Origin: Acidipila sp. EB88
GTDB taxonomy: Bacteria; Acidobacteriota; Terriglobia; Terriglobales; Acidobacteriaceae
Direction: 5' to 3'
Length of the DNA: 64,000 nucleotides
NCBI RefSeq assembly: GCF_003858395.1
Contig: NZ_QWEV01000005.1
Location: 124,001-188,000, forward strand
This document shows positions 1 through 8,220 of this stretch, piece by piece. The notes below the pieces were generated by a model. The model was not told where the DNA came from. It was given only the letters and a program-made list of their open reading frames with translations, and searched no databases. Position 1 is the first letter of the stretch, and every line of letters begins with the position of its first letter. The translations under genes and the position numbers were made by a program.

Positions 1-1756
1 GTATCTGGTCGAGGTACACGAGCGGCAGCAGTTCATCCCGGTGGTGAAGCACAGGGGTACCGTGCACGTGATTGATTCTTTTTGCGACATCCTGGGCCTC
101 CACCCGAACGAGTTCCAGCAGGTTTGCCTGCGGGATGACGAAGCGCTCCTCAGAGGTCCAGGCGCTGTGCCCCTCCCGCGACTCTGCACCCCCTTTCAGC
201 GTCACGATCAGACCCGGAATGATGGCAAGCGTAAGAGGAATTTTTATGCGGACCGTGGTGCCACCCTCGCCCCGATTCTGCACGTCCACGCTGCCACCGA
301 TCTTCTCGATGTTGGTCTTCACAACATCCATTCCGACACCCCGGCCGGAGATGCTGGTCACCTGGCTGGCGGTCGAGAAACCTGGCTGAAAGATGAGATG
401 GATCGCTTCTCTCTCGGAGAGTCCGGCAGCCTGCTCCGGGCGGATCAGGCCTTTTTCTATCGCTTTCTCTTTCACCCGCCCGGGGTCGATACCAGCCCCA
501 TCGTCGCTGATTTCAATGTTGACGACGCCGCCCTCGTGGTAAGCCCGCAGCAGCAGGCTGCCTCTCGGCGCTTTTCCCTTCGCCATGCGCGTGGCCATGG
601 GTTCAATCCCGTGGTCACACGAGTTCCTCACGATATGTGTGAGCGGGTCCTTGATCGCTTCTATGATCGTTTTGTCGAGCTCGGTATTGGCACCTTCCAT
701 CTCAAGATGGATCTGTTTTCCGCACTGCGATGCCAGGTCGCGCACAACGCGCGGCAACTTGTTCCAGACCACGCCGATCGGCTGCATGCGCGTCTTCATG
801 ACGCCTTCCTGCAGTTCACTCGTGATCAGGTTCAAACGCTGGCATGTCTGCTGCAGAACCGGGCTTTGAAGATTCGCATCCTGCAGGAGCTGGTTCCGCG
901 CAAGCACAAGCTCGCCTACCAGGTTGATCAGCCGATTCAGCAGCGCTACATCCACCCGGATGGTTGATTCCGCCAGGAGTGCATCGCGCGTGCCATCTTT
1001 TGATGAGGCTGCTTCCTTGGAGACATTGAGAGGTTTTGCACCGACCTCGATCTCTACAGAGTGCCTGTTGTCTGCATCGTCTGCTCTCACTCCGGAGCTG
1101 CCAGCAGCCGCACTCCACTCCGTGGGTGTTCCCGCTCCCGGCTCCGTCGCGCTGTCGTGGCCAAACTCCAGGCTGGGCTCGACCGGCTGCCGGAGTGAAT
1201 CCTGATCCGGCTGCTGGTTCGACGCAGGCTGCCTGCTTTGACCAGCCTCCGCTAGGCCACGCACAAAACCATTCTGATCCTGCCGGGCCCCCGCGTCGCT
1301 CCTGTTGCTGCCGGCTCCCGGCTCATGGAACTCCCGTTCGAGTCGCTCCTTGATCGAAGGGTTCAACCCGGCTGTGTCCCTGCCGGTCTGCTCGATGGAG
1401 CGGATCAGAGCCTTGACCTCATCCACGCCTTCAAGCACGAGCGTGATCAAAGCGGGAGAAAGGGTGCGTTTGCCCTCGCGCACCTGCCCCAGGATGTTCT
1501 CGATCACGTGCGTAACGGCCCCAAGATTGTCATACCCGAAGAAGCCGCAGGTTCCCTTGATGGTGTGGATCGTGCGGAACGCGCTCGACACAAGCTCTGG
1601 ATCGTCGGGCGCTTTCTCGAGATGCACGATGTCCTGATCAAGCAACGTGAGGTTCTCGTTGCTCTCGATCAGGAACTCGCGAATCTCTTCGTCGAATTGC
1701 ACAGGGTTCTCCGCTCGCGAAGCCTCCCTTTGCGAGGGACTTTCCTGTCGCTCCAT
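1..1756 (-). CDS. cheA: Chemotaxis histidine kinase CheA (3' end cut by window edge)
   Basis: Cytoplasmic kinase of a chemosensory array that phosphorylates a CheY/CheB-type partner. The minus strand reads open from an ATG at 1754-1756 to the left edge, about 585 residues, so the C-terminus is missing. An HPt domain comes first, with the phospho-acceptor near His64 in IHTIKGTCGFFG. A Gln/Pro/Ser-rich linker follows (about residues 130-230), then the dimerisation helices with the LINLVGELVLARNQL motif. The HATPase domain has the N box (HIVRNSCDHGIEP), the G1 box DDGAGID and the G2 box GRGVGMDVV. The start of the CheW-like domain is also present. The domain order is that of canonical CheA. No other che gene lies in the window; partners would lie beyond the left edge. 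The Shine-Dalgarno before the chosen start is weak, so the exact start is uncertain, but the identity is clear. Confidence 0.93.
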   Translation of the reverse strand, partial: MERQESPSQREASRAENPVQFDEEIREFLIESNENLTLLDQDIVHLEKAPDDPELVSSAFRTIHTIKGTCGFFGYDNLGAVTHVIENILGQVREGKRTLSPALITLVLEGVDEVKALIRSIEQTGRDTAGLNPSIKERLEREFHEPGAGSNRSDAGARQDQNGFVRGLAEAGQSRQPASNQQPDQDSLRQPVEPSLEFGHDSATEPGAGTPTEWSAAAGSSGVRADDADNRHSVEIEVGAKPLNVSKEAASSKDGTRDALLAESTIRVDVALLNRLINLVGELVLARNQLLQDANLQSPVLQQTCQRLNLITSELQEGVMKTRMQPIGVVWNKLPRVVRDLASQCGKQIHLEMEGANTELDKTIIEAIKDPLTHIVRNSCDHGIEPMATRMAKGKAPRGSLLLRAYHEGGVVNIEISDDGAGIDPGRVKEKAIEKGLIRPEQAAGLSEREAIHLIFQPGFSTASQVTSISGRGVGMDVVKTNIEKIGGSVDVQNRGEGGTTVRIKIPLTLAIIPGLIVTLKGGAESREGHSAWTSEERFVIPQANLLELVRVEAQDVAKRINHVHGTPVLHHRDELLPLVYLDQI

Positions 1757-2045
1757 CCAGGCTGCGCAGGTTGCTTGCTCACAGGTTTATCGGCCTGGAG
1801 CTGAATTGCGAACAGATGATTTTGGTAACCCGTTCTTTACTTCTAAACTGGCGCGGCGCTGGACTCCACGCTAAGGTTGCGGGTTCGACTTTCCCGCTGC
1901 AATCCGATGCGTACAGTACGTCGAAAGATCATGCCGCTCACTCTGTGAGCGCGGGTCCCGCGCAAATGAGCACAGAACATGCGGCCTCCCAAACACGTGG
2001 AAGGCACGCTCCGGGCGAAGCGTCAGCAGGCGAAGGTGGAACCAA

Positions 2046-3095
2046 TCAGGCGCGAACTCCCGGCCTCGGACCGGTTGTCTGCCGCACAACCAGCGTTGTG
2101 GGAACGCTCGCGGTTTTCACCGCAGCCGTTTCCCCGGGTCGAATATGTTGCACCAGGTTGACCACCGCGGCATGCGCCAGGTCCTGGCAGGCCATCCGGA
2201 TCGTGGTCAGCGGCGGGATCGTATAAGCAGCAAGATAGATGTCATCGAATCCCACGAGAGAAAAGTCCCGGGGCACCTGGCGCCCTGACTCGAACAATCC
2301 ATGCTGCACGCCAATGGCTGTCATGTCGTTCGAGCAGATGATGGCGGTGGGCTGATCCTTCAGCTCCAGGATGCTGTTAATCGCCGAGCGTCCCCCACTC
2401 AGCGTGTGGTCACCCCGAATCATCCATTCCTTGCGACATGGCAGCTTTGCCGCACGCAGGCTCTCCTGGAAGGCGCGGCGGCGCTCCCCGGCCGAGTGAA
2501 GCCGTGCCGGTCCGCTGATAAAGGCAATGGCTTCGTGGCCCAGCTCTGCCAGGTGCTGTACGGCTTCGCGGATTCCCTTCCGATAATCCACCTCGATCGT
2601 GGAGGTGCGCGCGTAGGATGGCGCCAGGTCCACGAAGACAGAAGGAACGTTGTTCGCAGCAAAGGCTTCCAAAGCGCCTTCGTCAATGCCGAACGTCATG
2701 ATGGCGACGCCCTCCACCTTGCGCTCGAGCATCCGTCGAACGCATTGCGTCATCTTCGTACGGTCATAGCTGGTGGAAGCAATCAGCAGTTCGTAGCCAC
2801 GCTCCACGGCCTTGCGCTCGAACTCCTGGATCAGCTCCGGGAAGAACGGGTTGGTGATCTCGGAAACGATCAACCCGAGGATGCGGCTCCGCCCGGAGAC
2901 TAGGGCGCGAGCCTGCGTATTGGGCACATACTTGAGCTTCTTGGCAGCCTTCCAGACGCGCGCTGCCATGTCCTTGTCGACTGTGGTGACGCCGTTGAGC
3001 GTGCGGGAAACAGTTGCAATCGACACCCCGGCGAGGGCGGCAACCGCGTGTATATCAAATCTCTTGGTTCCCGCGCTTTTGGCGATACGTACCAT
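2046..3095 (-). CDS. LacI/GalR-family transcriptional regulator
   Basis: DNA-binding repressor or activator responding to a sugar or related effector. The N-terminal HTH (IHAVAALAGVSIATVSRTLNG) and the hinge region (KKLKYVPNTQARALVSGRS) are classic LacI features. They are followed by the periplasmic-binding-protein-like effector domain (LGLIVSEITNPFFPELIQ, SLVGFDDIYLAAYTIPPLTTI). I chose the ATG at 3093-3095 because AAAGG lies about 8 nt upstream; a GTG at 3122 would add nine residues. The protein is about 349 residues, normal for the family. It is divergent from the aldose epimerase gene and near the GH51 gene, so control of arabinose or hemicellulose use is a reasonable inference. A LacI-type operator candidate lies upstream of the GH51 gene (6415-6428). 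The effector cannot be read from sequence. Confidence 0.92.
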   Translation of the reverse strand: MVRIAKSAGTKRFDIHAVAALAGVSIATVSRTLNGVTTVDKDMAARVWKAAKKLKYVPNTQARALVSGRSRILGLIVSEITNPFFPELIQEFERKAVERGYELLIASTSYDRTKMTQCVRRMLERKVEGVAIMTFGIDEGALEAFAANNVPSVFVDLAPSYARTSTIEVDYRKGIREAVQHLAELGHEAIAFISGPARLHSAGERRRAFQESLRAAKLPCRKEWMIRGDHTLSGGRSAINSILELKDQPTAIICSNDMTAIGVQHGLFESGRQVPRDFSLVGFDDIYLAAYTIPPLTTIRMACQDLAHAAVVNLVQHIRPGETAAVKTASVPTTLVVRQTTGPRPGVRA

Positions 3096-3336
3096 CTTGC
3101 GACCTTTACCCAGGCTTTCCACGCGACACTGCGCGCTGCGCTACGTTCCCATGCAGAACACACATGCTTGAAGATGACCATACCAACTTTTCGCACCGGG
3201 CTTCCCCTGCGTATGCGCAATCGCGAGCGCGCGCATGCAGGACGCCTGTATTGTGGAACACGTGCCAGGGGCGCACGCCTGTTCCCCTGGGTTGCTAACG
3301 AGCTTTCCCCAATCGACCGAAACACATGGAGGTGCA

Positions 3337-4446
3337 ATGAAACGCTTACTAGGTACGGCTGTTTTGCTCATTGCGAGCACAGCGGCGCAGGCTTCCGTCC
3401 ATCAAGAAAGCTGGGGAACCGCGAGCAGCGGAGCGCCCGTCACCCTGTACACGCTCAGCGATGCGGACCTCACCGTGCGCATCACCAACTATGGCGCGCG
3501 CATCGTGAGCATTGCCGCTCCTGACCGGCACGGGAACAAGGCAGATGTGGTGCTTGGCTACAAGAACCTGAGCGATTATGAAGCCGATAAAAAGACCTAC
3601 TTCGGAGCGGTCGTGGGGCGTTACGGCAACCGCATCGCACACGGAACGTTTTCGCTCAACGGCAAGCAGTACCATGTGCCGGTTAACGATGGCGCCAATG
3701 CCCTGCATGGCGGCTCCGTGGGCTTTGATAAGAAAGTGTGGCAGGCCAAGCCGCTGGCAGACGGGGTGGAGCTGACGCTTGTCTCGCCCGATGGCGACAT
3801 GGGGTTCCCCGGCCAGTTGACCGCGCATGTGCGCTACACGCTGGCTGGCCATGCGCTGCACATCGATTACAGCGCGACCGCCAGCGCACCTACTGTTCTG
3901 AACCTGACGAACCACTCCTACTTCAACCTCGCGGGCGAGGGCAGCGGGACCATCCTCGGGCAGCAGATCATGATTCAGGCAAAGAGTGTCACACCCGTCG
4001 ATGCCGGCCTGATTCCGACGGGAACGCTGCAGGCAGTAGCCGGCACGCCGTTCGACTTCAGCAAGCTCACCGCCATCGGCGCGCGTATTGATGTGGCCAA
4101 TGAGCAGTTGAAGCGAGCCGGCGGCTACGACCATAACTTCGTCCTCAGCGGCGGCAGCAGCGCGCAGCCTCATCTCGCTGCAAAAGTGGTGGATCCATCA
4201 AGCGGACGCACACTGACCGTGAGCACCACGCAGCCCGGCGTGCAGTTTTATTCCGGCAACTTCCTTGCAGGCGCAACCACCGGGATCTCGGGAGTGAAGT
4301 ACCAGAAGCATGCCGGGTTCTGCCTGGAAACCCAGCATTTTCCGGACTCTCCGAACCACCCCGCTTTCCCGACGACAACCGTCCTCCCCGGACAGACCTT
4401 CCACTCCAGCACGATCTTTACGTTCGGGGTCGACGCCGGCACGTAG
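3337..4446 (+). CDS. galM: Secreted aldose 1-epimerase (mutarotase)
   Basis: Interconverts alpha and beta anomers of aldoses. The protein is 369 residues including a Sec signal peptide (MKRLLGTAVLLIASTAAQAS), so it probably acts in the periplasm or outside. Active-site elements are visible: His124 in NALHGG, His193 in LTNHSYFNL and the catalytic Glu331 in CLETQHFPDSPNHP. The start at 3337 follows GGAGG at 3328-3332 with normal spacing; an upstream in-frame extension to 3235 has no ribosome site and would bury the signal peptide. It is divergent from the LacI regulator and convergent with the arabinofuranosidase, which fits processing of sugars released from arabinose-containing polysaccharides. 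Confidence 0.94.
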   Translation: MKRLLGTAVLLIASTAAQASVHQESWGTASSGAPVTLYTLSDADLTVRITNYGARIVSIAAPDRHGNKADVVLGYKNLSDYEADKKTYFGAVVGRYGNRIAHGTFSLNGKQYHVPVNDGANALHGGSVGFDKKVWQAKPLADGVELTLVSPDGDMGFPGQLTAHVRYTLAGHALHIDYSATASAPTVLNLTNHSYFNLAGEGSGTILGQQIMIQAKSVTPVDAGLIPTGTLQAVAGTPFDFSKLTAIGARIDVANEQLKRAGGYDHNFVLSGGSSAQPHLAAKVVDPSSGRTLTVSTTQPGVQFYSGNFLAGATTGISGVKYQKHAGFCLETQHFPDSPNHPAFPTTTVLPGQTFHSSTIFTFGVDAGT

Positions 4447-4479
4447 CCGCCTGCCGCACCCTGCTCGCTCCTCAGTGAA

Positions 4480-4522
4480 GCAACAGAAAGGCCGGTGCCC
4501 GAGGCACCCGCCTTTCTGTTGC
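4480..4522. terminator. Bidirectional hairpin between galM and the GH51 gene
   Basis: A 12-bp stem (GCAACAGAAAGG with CCTTTCTGTTGC) is extended by an inner GGTGCC/GGCACC pair around a 3-nt loop. It sits 34 nt after the galM stop and 15 nt after the end of the convergent GH51 gene, so it can serve both. Neither side has a long T-run. Confidence 0.75.
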
Positions 4523-4536
4523 CGTGAAGCGATCGA

Positions 4537-6210
4537 CTAGGTAAGCTGCACGCTCAGCTTCACCACCGACGAGGGTGGAAACACAAAGCTCAACGTCGAT
4601 CCGCTCACCTTCACCTCCGCTGTCCGGGTTTGCACGTTGTTGGGCTCGGCGAAAGTATTGTGCGTGTGCACGTCCGCGCCTCCGCCCAGCACCTGCGCCG
4701 TGGCGGCGCTTGCGGTGGCCCCTCCACGCAGCAGGATCTGTGTATCCAGCGCGTCGGTCAGGTGCGGGTTGACCACGGTGAGCGTCAGCGTATTCCCCTG
4801 CCGCGAGGCAGACCCGTTCAGGCCCCAGAGCTGCGCATCCCTGCCCTCGCTTTCCGGCGCAACGGCTTCGTCCCCCACGGGGCTCAGCGTCCGCTTGATC
4901 GCGGTTCTTGGATAGTGAATCGCCGGCGCTGAGAACTCCACCCGCACTCCCTGGCCACCCATGTGGTCCTTGTACATGTCGAAGACATTGAAGACCGGCG
5001 TGGTGATGAACTGGTCCTCGTGCGACAGGAACAACGAGTCGATGCAGTTGATCAGCTGCGCGCATGCCGCCATTGCGACCTTCTCCGGGTTGCGGTTGAA
5101 GATATCCAGCGTCAACGCGGTCATCACCCCATCGCGCACGGTAAGCTGCTGCCCCAGCACATGCGAAGGGTCCACCTTGGTATCGCTGAACCGGTACCAG
5201 GGACCGTACTCGTCCACGATCAGCTTGACTTGGTGCTCGCGATCGTGAACGCCCATCGCGGTCCAGTGGTCGTTCATGATCTTTTCCATGCGATCAGCCA
5301 GCGAGTAGCCCGGGTACACATCGCCCGCCTTGAAGGCCAGCGCCTCCGGCAGATCGGTGTAATAGTGCAGCGACCAGCCGAACGGCGCCTTGATCTTGCG
5401 CTTGCCGAACACGTTCTCGAAGAAGCCCTGGGTCCACTCCACGTCGTCCTGGTTCGGGCCCGATGCAATGAGGTTCAAATCCACCCCGTAGCGCGGCACC
5501 CAGGCCGTGTATCGCCGGTACTCTGACGCATACTCATCGGGAGTGAACGTGCCGCCGCAGCCCCAGCTCTCGTTGCCAACGCCCCAGTACTTCACGTTGT
5601 ACGGCTCGCGGGTTCCGCCTGCCGCGCGCACATCCGCGTACGTGCTGCTGCCTGCGGGCGAGTTACAGTACTCCACCCACTGGTCAAACACGTACGCCGG
5701 CAAACTGCGCACGTTTGCCGCAAGGTACGGCTCTGCGCCAGACAGCTTGCAGAAGCGCACAAACTCGTCGGTGCCAAACTGGTTGGGGTCGAAGTTGCCG
5801 GGGCCGAGCGGCGCGGTGCCCTTGGAGTCGCGATCATCCACCCAGAAGTCCGTGCGCTTCGGCCGCTTGTCGCGCGGGCCCACGCCATCTCTCCAGTCGT
5901 AGCTGTCCGCGAAACACCCGCCCGGCCAGCGCACAGCAGGCGCCTTAATCTGGCGCAATTTATCGATAAGCGCCGTGCGGATCCCCTGCGTGTTGGCAAT
6001 CTTGGATTTCTCGCCGACCCACACACCGTCGTAGATCACGGCGCCCAGCTCTTCTGTGAAATGGCTATAGATGAACGGGGAGATCGTGCCCAGCGGGGTG
6101 TCGAGCAATACTTCGATGTGTGCGTCTGCGCTGGCTGCGTGTGCCTTCGGCTGTATCAGAAAGGCTGCACCTGCGAATGCCCCGGCTTTGATGAAGTCAC
6201 GTCTCTGCAT
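4537..6210 (-). CDS. Tat-exported GH51 alpha-L-arabinofuranosidase
   Basis: Releases arabinofuranose from arabinoxylan, arabinan or arabinogalactan oligosaccharides. The start at 6210 gives MQRRDFIKAGAFAGAAFLIQ, a twin-arginine signal, so the enzyme is predicted to be exported folded; AGGA lies just upstream. The catalytic acid/base is Glu214 in WGVGNESWG and the nucleophile is Glu334 in IVDEYGPWY, both typical of GH51. AVRWPGGCFADSYDWRDGVG is the usual conserved N-terminal TIM-barrel block, and a C-terminal beta domain follows. About 557 residues, normal for the family. The longer frame to 6312 is rejected because it hides the RR motif. The roughly 350-nt upstream region holds a LacI-type palindrome. 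Confidence 0.93.
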   Translation of the reverse strand: MQRRDFIKAGAFAGAAFLIQPKAHAASADAHIEVLLDTPLGTISPFIYSHFTEELGAVIYDGVWVGEKSKIANTQGIRTALIDKLRQIKAPAVRWPGGCFADSYDWRDGVGPRDKRPKRTDFWVDDRDSKGTAPLGPGNFDPNQFGTDEFVRFCKLSGAEPYLAANVRSLPAYVFDQWVEYCNSPAGSSTYADVRAAGGTREPYNVKYWGVGNESWGCGGTFTPDEYASEYRRYTAWVPRYGVDLNLIASGPNQDDVEWTQGFFENVFGKRKIKAPFGWSLHYYTDLPEALAFKAGDVYPGYSLADRMEKIMNDHWTAMGVHDREHQVKLIVDEYGPWYRFSDTKVDPSHVLGQQLTVRDGVMTALTLDIFNRNPEKVAMAACAQLINCIDSLFLSHEDQFITTPVFNVFDMYKDHMGGQGVRVEFSAPAIHYPRTAIKRTLSPVGDEAVAPESEGRDAQLWGLNGSASRQGNTLTLTVVNPHLTDALDTQILLRGGATASAATAQVLGGGADVHTHNTFAEPNNVQTRTAEVKVSGSTLSFVFPPSSVVKLSVQLT

Positions 6211-6414
6211 AAATTCCTGGAATCCTGTGCGCCCGAATTGGCGTCTTGCTCTTGGATCATGGGGCCATGGACACGCAGCCTGGTCAGCTACCAGGCCGCA
6301 CATTGCCAGCACGACTCACCGCGGGCACAAGGCCAGCAGTGCTTCTTCTCAGAGCCCGGGGCGCACAAAGCCGGAACACGCCCTGGTTCAGCCGCGGACC
6401 ACCATCTCGGCACG

Positions 6415-6428
6415 GGGAAACGTTTTCC
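6415..6428. promoter_or_regulatory. Candidate LacI-family operator upstream of the GH51 gene
   Basis: GGGAAACGTTTTCC is a 14-bp near-perfect palindrome with one mismatched pair and the AACGTT core and central CG typical of LacI/GalR operators. It lies about 205 nt upstream of the arabinofuranosidase start, and a LacI-family gene is encoded at 2046-3095. Binding is inferred. Confidence 0.5.
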
Positions 6429-6451
6429 AGCATAGCCTACCCTTTTTCGGC

Positions 6452-6474
6452 TCCCGGGAGAAATACTCCCGGGA
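6452..6474. repeat. Paired 8-bp palindromes in the 6211-6557 intergenic region
   Basis: TCCCGGGA occurs twice, at 6452-6459 and 6467-6474, separated by 7 nt. Each copy is itself palindromic, so the pair can be read as a direct or inverted repeat, giving either a hairpin or a two-site regulator box. Apart from this and the operator candidate, I see nothing else in this roughly 347-nt stretch. Confidence 0.4.
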
Positions 6475-6557
6475 AGAAGCACGTGTCAAGGAAGTTGCAC
6501 CGTTACCTCGATGGCAACGGCACACGCCGCAGTGGGCGGTTCGCGTTGGGACCGGGG

Positions 6558-7976
6558 CTAATCCTCACTCGCTCCATCGCGATAGCCAAAGAAATGACGC
6601 CGCTTCACAATCTCGGCGATCTCGGGCGGCACCATGGACGTCCAGCTCGCGTCCTTGTTCTTGATTCGCTGCAGCACGTCGCGCGAAAGAATGGGAAGCG
6701 CGCTCTCGTCGTACTCATCCAGTTGCTGGATCTTGCCGCCTTCCACTACATGGCGATAAAGATTCTGCATCGGCGACTGCAGGTCGAGTGTGTCGACCTT
6801 GTGTACCTTGCCGCTGACCGGGTCGAGCCACGGGTACACATAGATGCGCAGGTCCGCGGTGAAGAGCCGGCCAAAGCCCTCCAGGATGCCTCCTTCCAAG
6901 CCGCTGTACAGCTTCTCCACGAACAGTTCACGCACACTGGGCACGCCCATCACTAGCGCGACTGGTTCGGTGGTAAACAGCGCGATCCACGAGGCCAGGC
7001 GGTGATAGTCGAAGTAGTCCGAGATCAGCACAATCTTGCCCGTGGCCGCGATCAGGTCGGCCCGCGCCAGAAAGTCATCCAGATCGAGCGCGCCGGTGGC
7101 GAGCAGGTTGCGCATGTTGAGCTCCATCAGTTCCACGATGGTCTCTTCACCGCACTGCAGATCCGCCGCGAAGCGACGATGCGCGCTTTGCAGCATGTCC
7201 ACATTGACGCGGGTCACCGGGCGGAAGCTGCCCCGCTCAATCAACACCGGCCGCTTGCGCAGGATCTCCGCCGGCTGCAGTACCTTGCCCGACGGATCAA
7301 ACATGGCCGCGCCACTCAGTCCCAGTTGCACCAGCTTCAGGCTCGCCACGCGGTTATCCACCTGCCGGAACTCGATGCCTGAGAACACGGCCATGTCCAC
7401 TTCGATCCGGTGCGTGGTCAGGTTGTCCAGCAACGACTCCAGCATCTTTTCCGGGTCGTGCGAAAGGTAAAAGCAGGCATACAGCAAATTCACGCCGATG
7501 ATGCCCAGCGCTTCCTGCTGCAGGCCGTTCTCCTGGTCCAGCATGCGCACATGCAGAATTAGTTGGGAGTCTTCATCGCGTGGCCGTGCCTGGAACTTCA
7601 CGCCCATCCATCCGTGACACTCGTTGTTGCCTTTGTAACTTCTCGCCGTGACGGTATCGGCGAAGGCGAAAAACGAAGTCACGTTCTCCTTGGTATCGCG
7701 CAGACGCTCAAGGTTCAGGGAGTGCTCGTGATCCAGCATGTTCTGCAGGCGTTCGCGTGAAACATAGCGCTTGGCACGACCATAGATCGCGTCGCTCACG
7801 GCCATGTCGTAGGCCGAGATTGACTTGGCAATTGTGGACGCCGCGCCGCCCACCCGAAAGAACCAGCGCGCCACCTCCTGGCCTGCGCCGATCTCGGCGA
7901 AGGTGCCGTAACGACGGTGATCAAGGTTGATCTGGAATGCTTTCTCGCGGGTCGTGATCTTCACTTCTTGCGTCAT
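6558..7976 (-). CDS. Conserved protein of unknown function (often labelled nicotinate-nucleotide adenylyltransferase or TonB receptor)
   Basis: Soluble protein of about 472 residues with no signal peptide or membrane segment. The N-terminus (TREKAFQINLDHRRYGTFAE, then the IGAGQEVARWFF block) and later blocks (GWMGVKFQ, GIIGVNLLYACFYLSHDPE, FRPVTRVNVDMLQ, KIVLISDYFDYHRLASWIA, GGILEGFGRLF) match a widespread bacterial family that I recognise from memory. Its database labels conflict. I see no (H/T)xxH nucleotidyltransferase motif in the usual place and no TonB box or beta-barrel, so neither label is supported. The ATG at 7976 follows an AGGTG site; the longer frame to 8075 lacks support. It lies downstream of pnp in the same direction but is separated from it by a strong hairpin. 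Confidence 0.8.
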   Translation of the reverse strand: MTQEVKITTREKAFQINLDHRRYGTFAEIGAGQEVARWFFRVGGAASTIAKSISAYDMAVSDAIYGRAKRYVSRERLQNMLDHEHSLNLERLRDTKENVTSFFAFADTVTARSYKGNNECHGWMGVKFQARPRDEDSQLILHVRMLDQENGLQQEALGIIGVNLLYACFYLSHDPEKMLESLLDNLTTHRIEVDMAVFSGIEFRQVDNRVASLKLVQLGLSGAAMFDPSGKVLQPAEILRKRPVLIERGSFRPVTRVNVDMLQSAHRRFAADLQCGEETIVELMELNMRNLLATGALDLDDFLARADLIAATGKIVLISDYFDYHRLASWIALFTTEPVALVMGVPSVRELFVEKLYSGLEGGILEGFGRLFTADLRIYVYPWLDPVSGKVHKVDTLDLQSPMQNLYRHVVEGGKIQQLDEYDESALPILSRDVLQRIKNKDASWTSMVPPEIAEIVKRRHFFGYRDGASED

Positions 7977-8172
7977 CCAGCACCTGCCATGGAGTCTTGC
8001 GCGGGCGCGTTTCCCGTGGAACCACGCTCGCCAGTCGCACCCGTTATACCCCATGCGTTCTCCATGCCGAATCAATATTCAGGCACCTCCGCCAGGCAGC
8101 TATTCACTGGCGAAAGCACAGTGTCGGTCAGAGCGCAGACTCTACGCCAATCAATCGTGGTTCTGCAGACGC

Positions 8173-8203
8173 AACAAGGGCCGCGCTGAGCGCGGCCCTT
8201 GTT
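8173..8203. terminator. Hairpin terminator after pnp
   Basis: AACAAGGGCCGCGCT pairs perfectly with AGCGCGGCCCTTGTT, a 15-bp GC-rich stem with a minimal loop, starting 18 nt past the pnp stop (8221). The plus-strand side is followed by TTTGCTTT; the pnp side has only a short T-rich end. Confidence 0.75.
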
Positions 8204-8220
8204 TGCTTTACAGCAACTGC

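Noticed and set aside
1879-1897. tRNA-like T-arm (GCGGG-TTCGACTTT-CCCGC) with a partly matching acceptor strand
   Set aside because: The loop has two extra bases, no proper D or anticodon arm fits, and the distance to a matching 5' end is too long.
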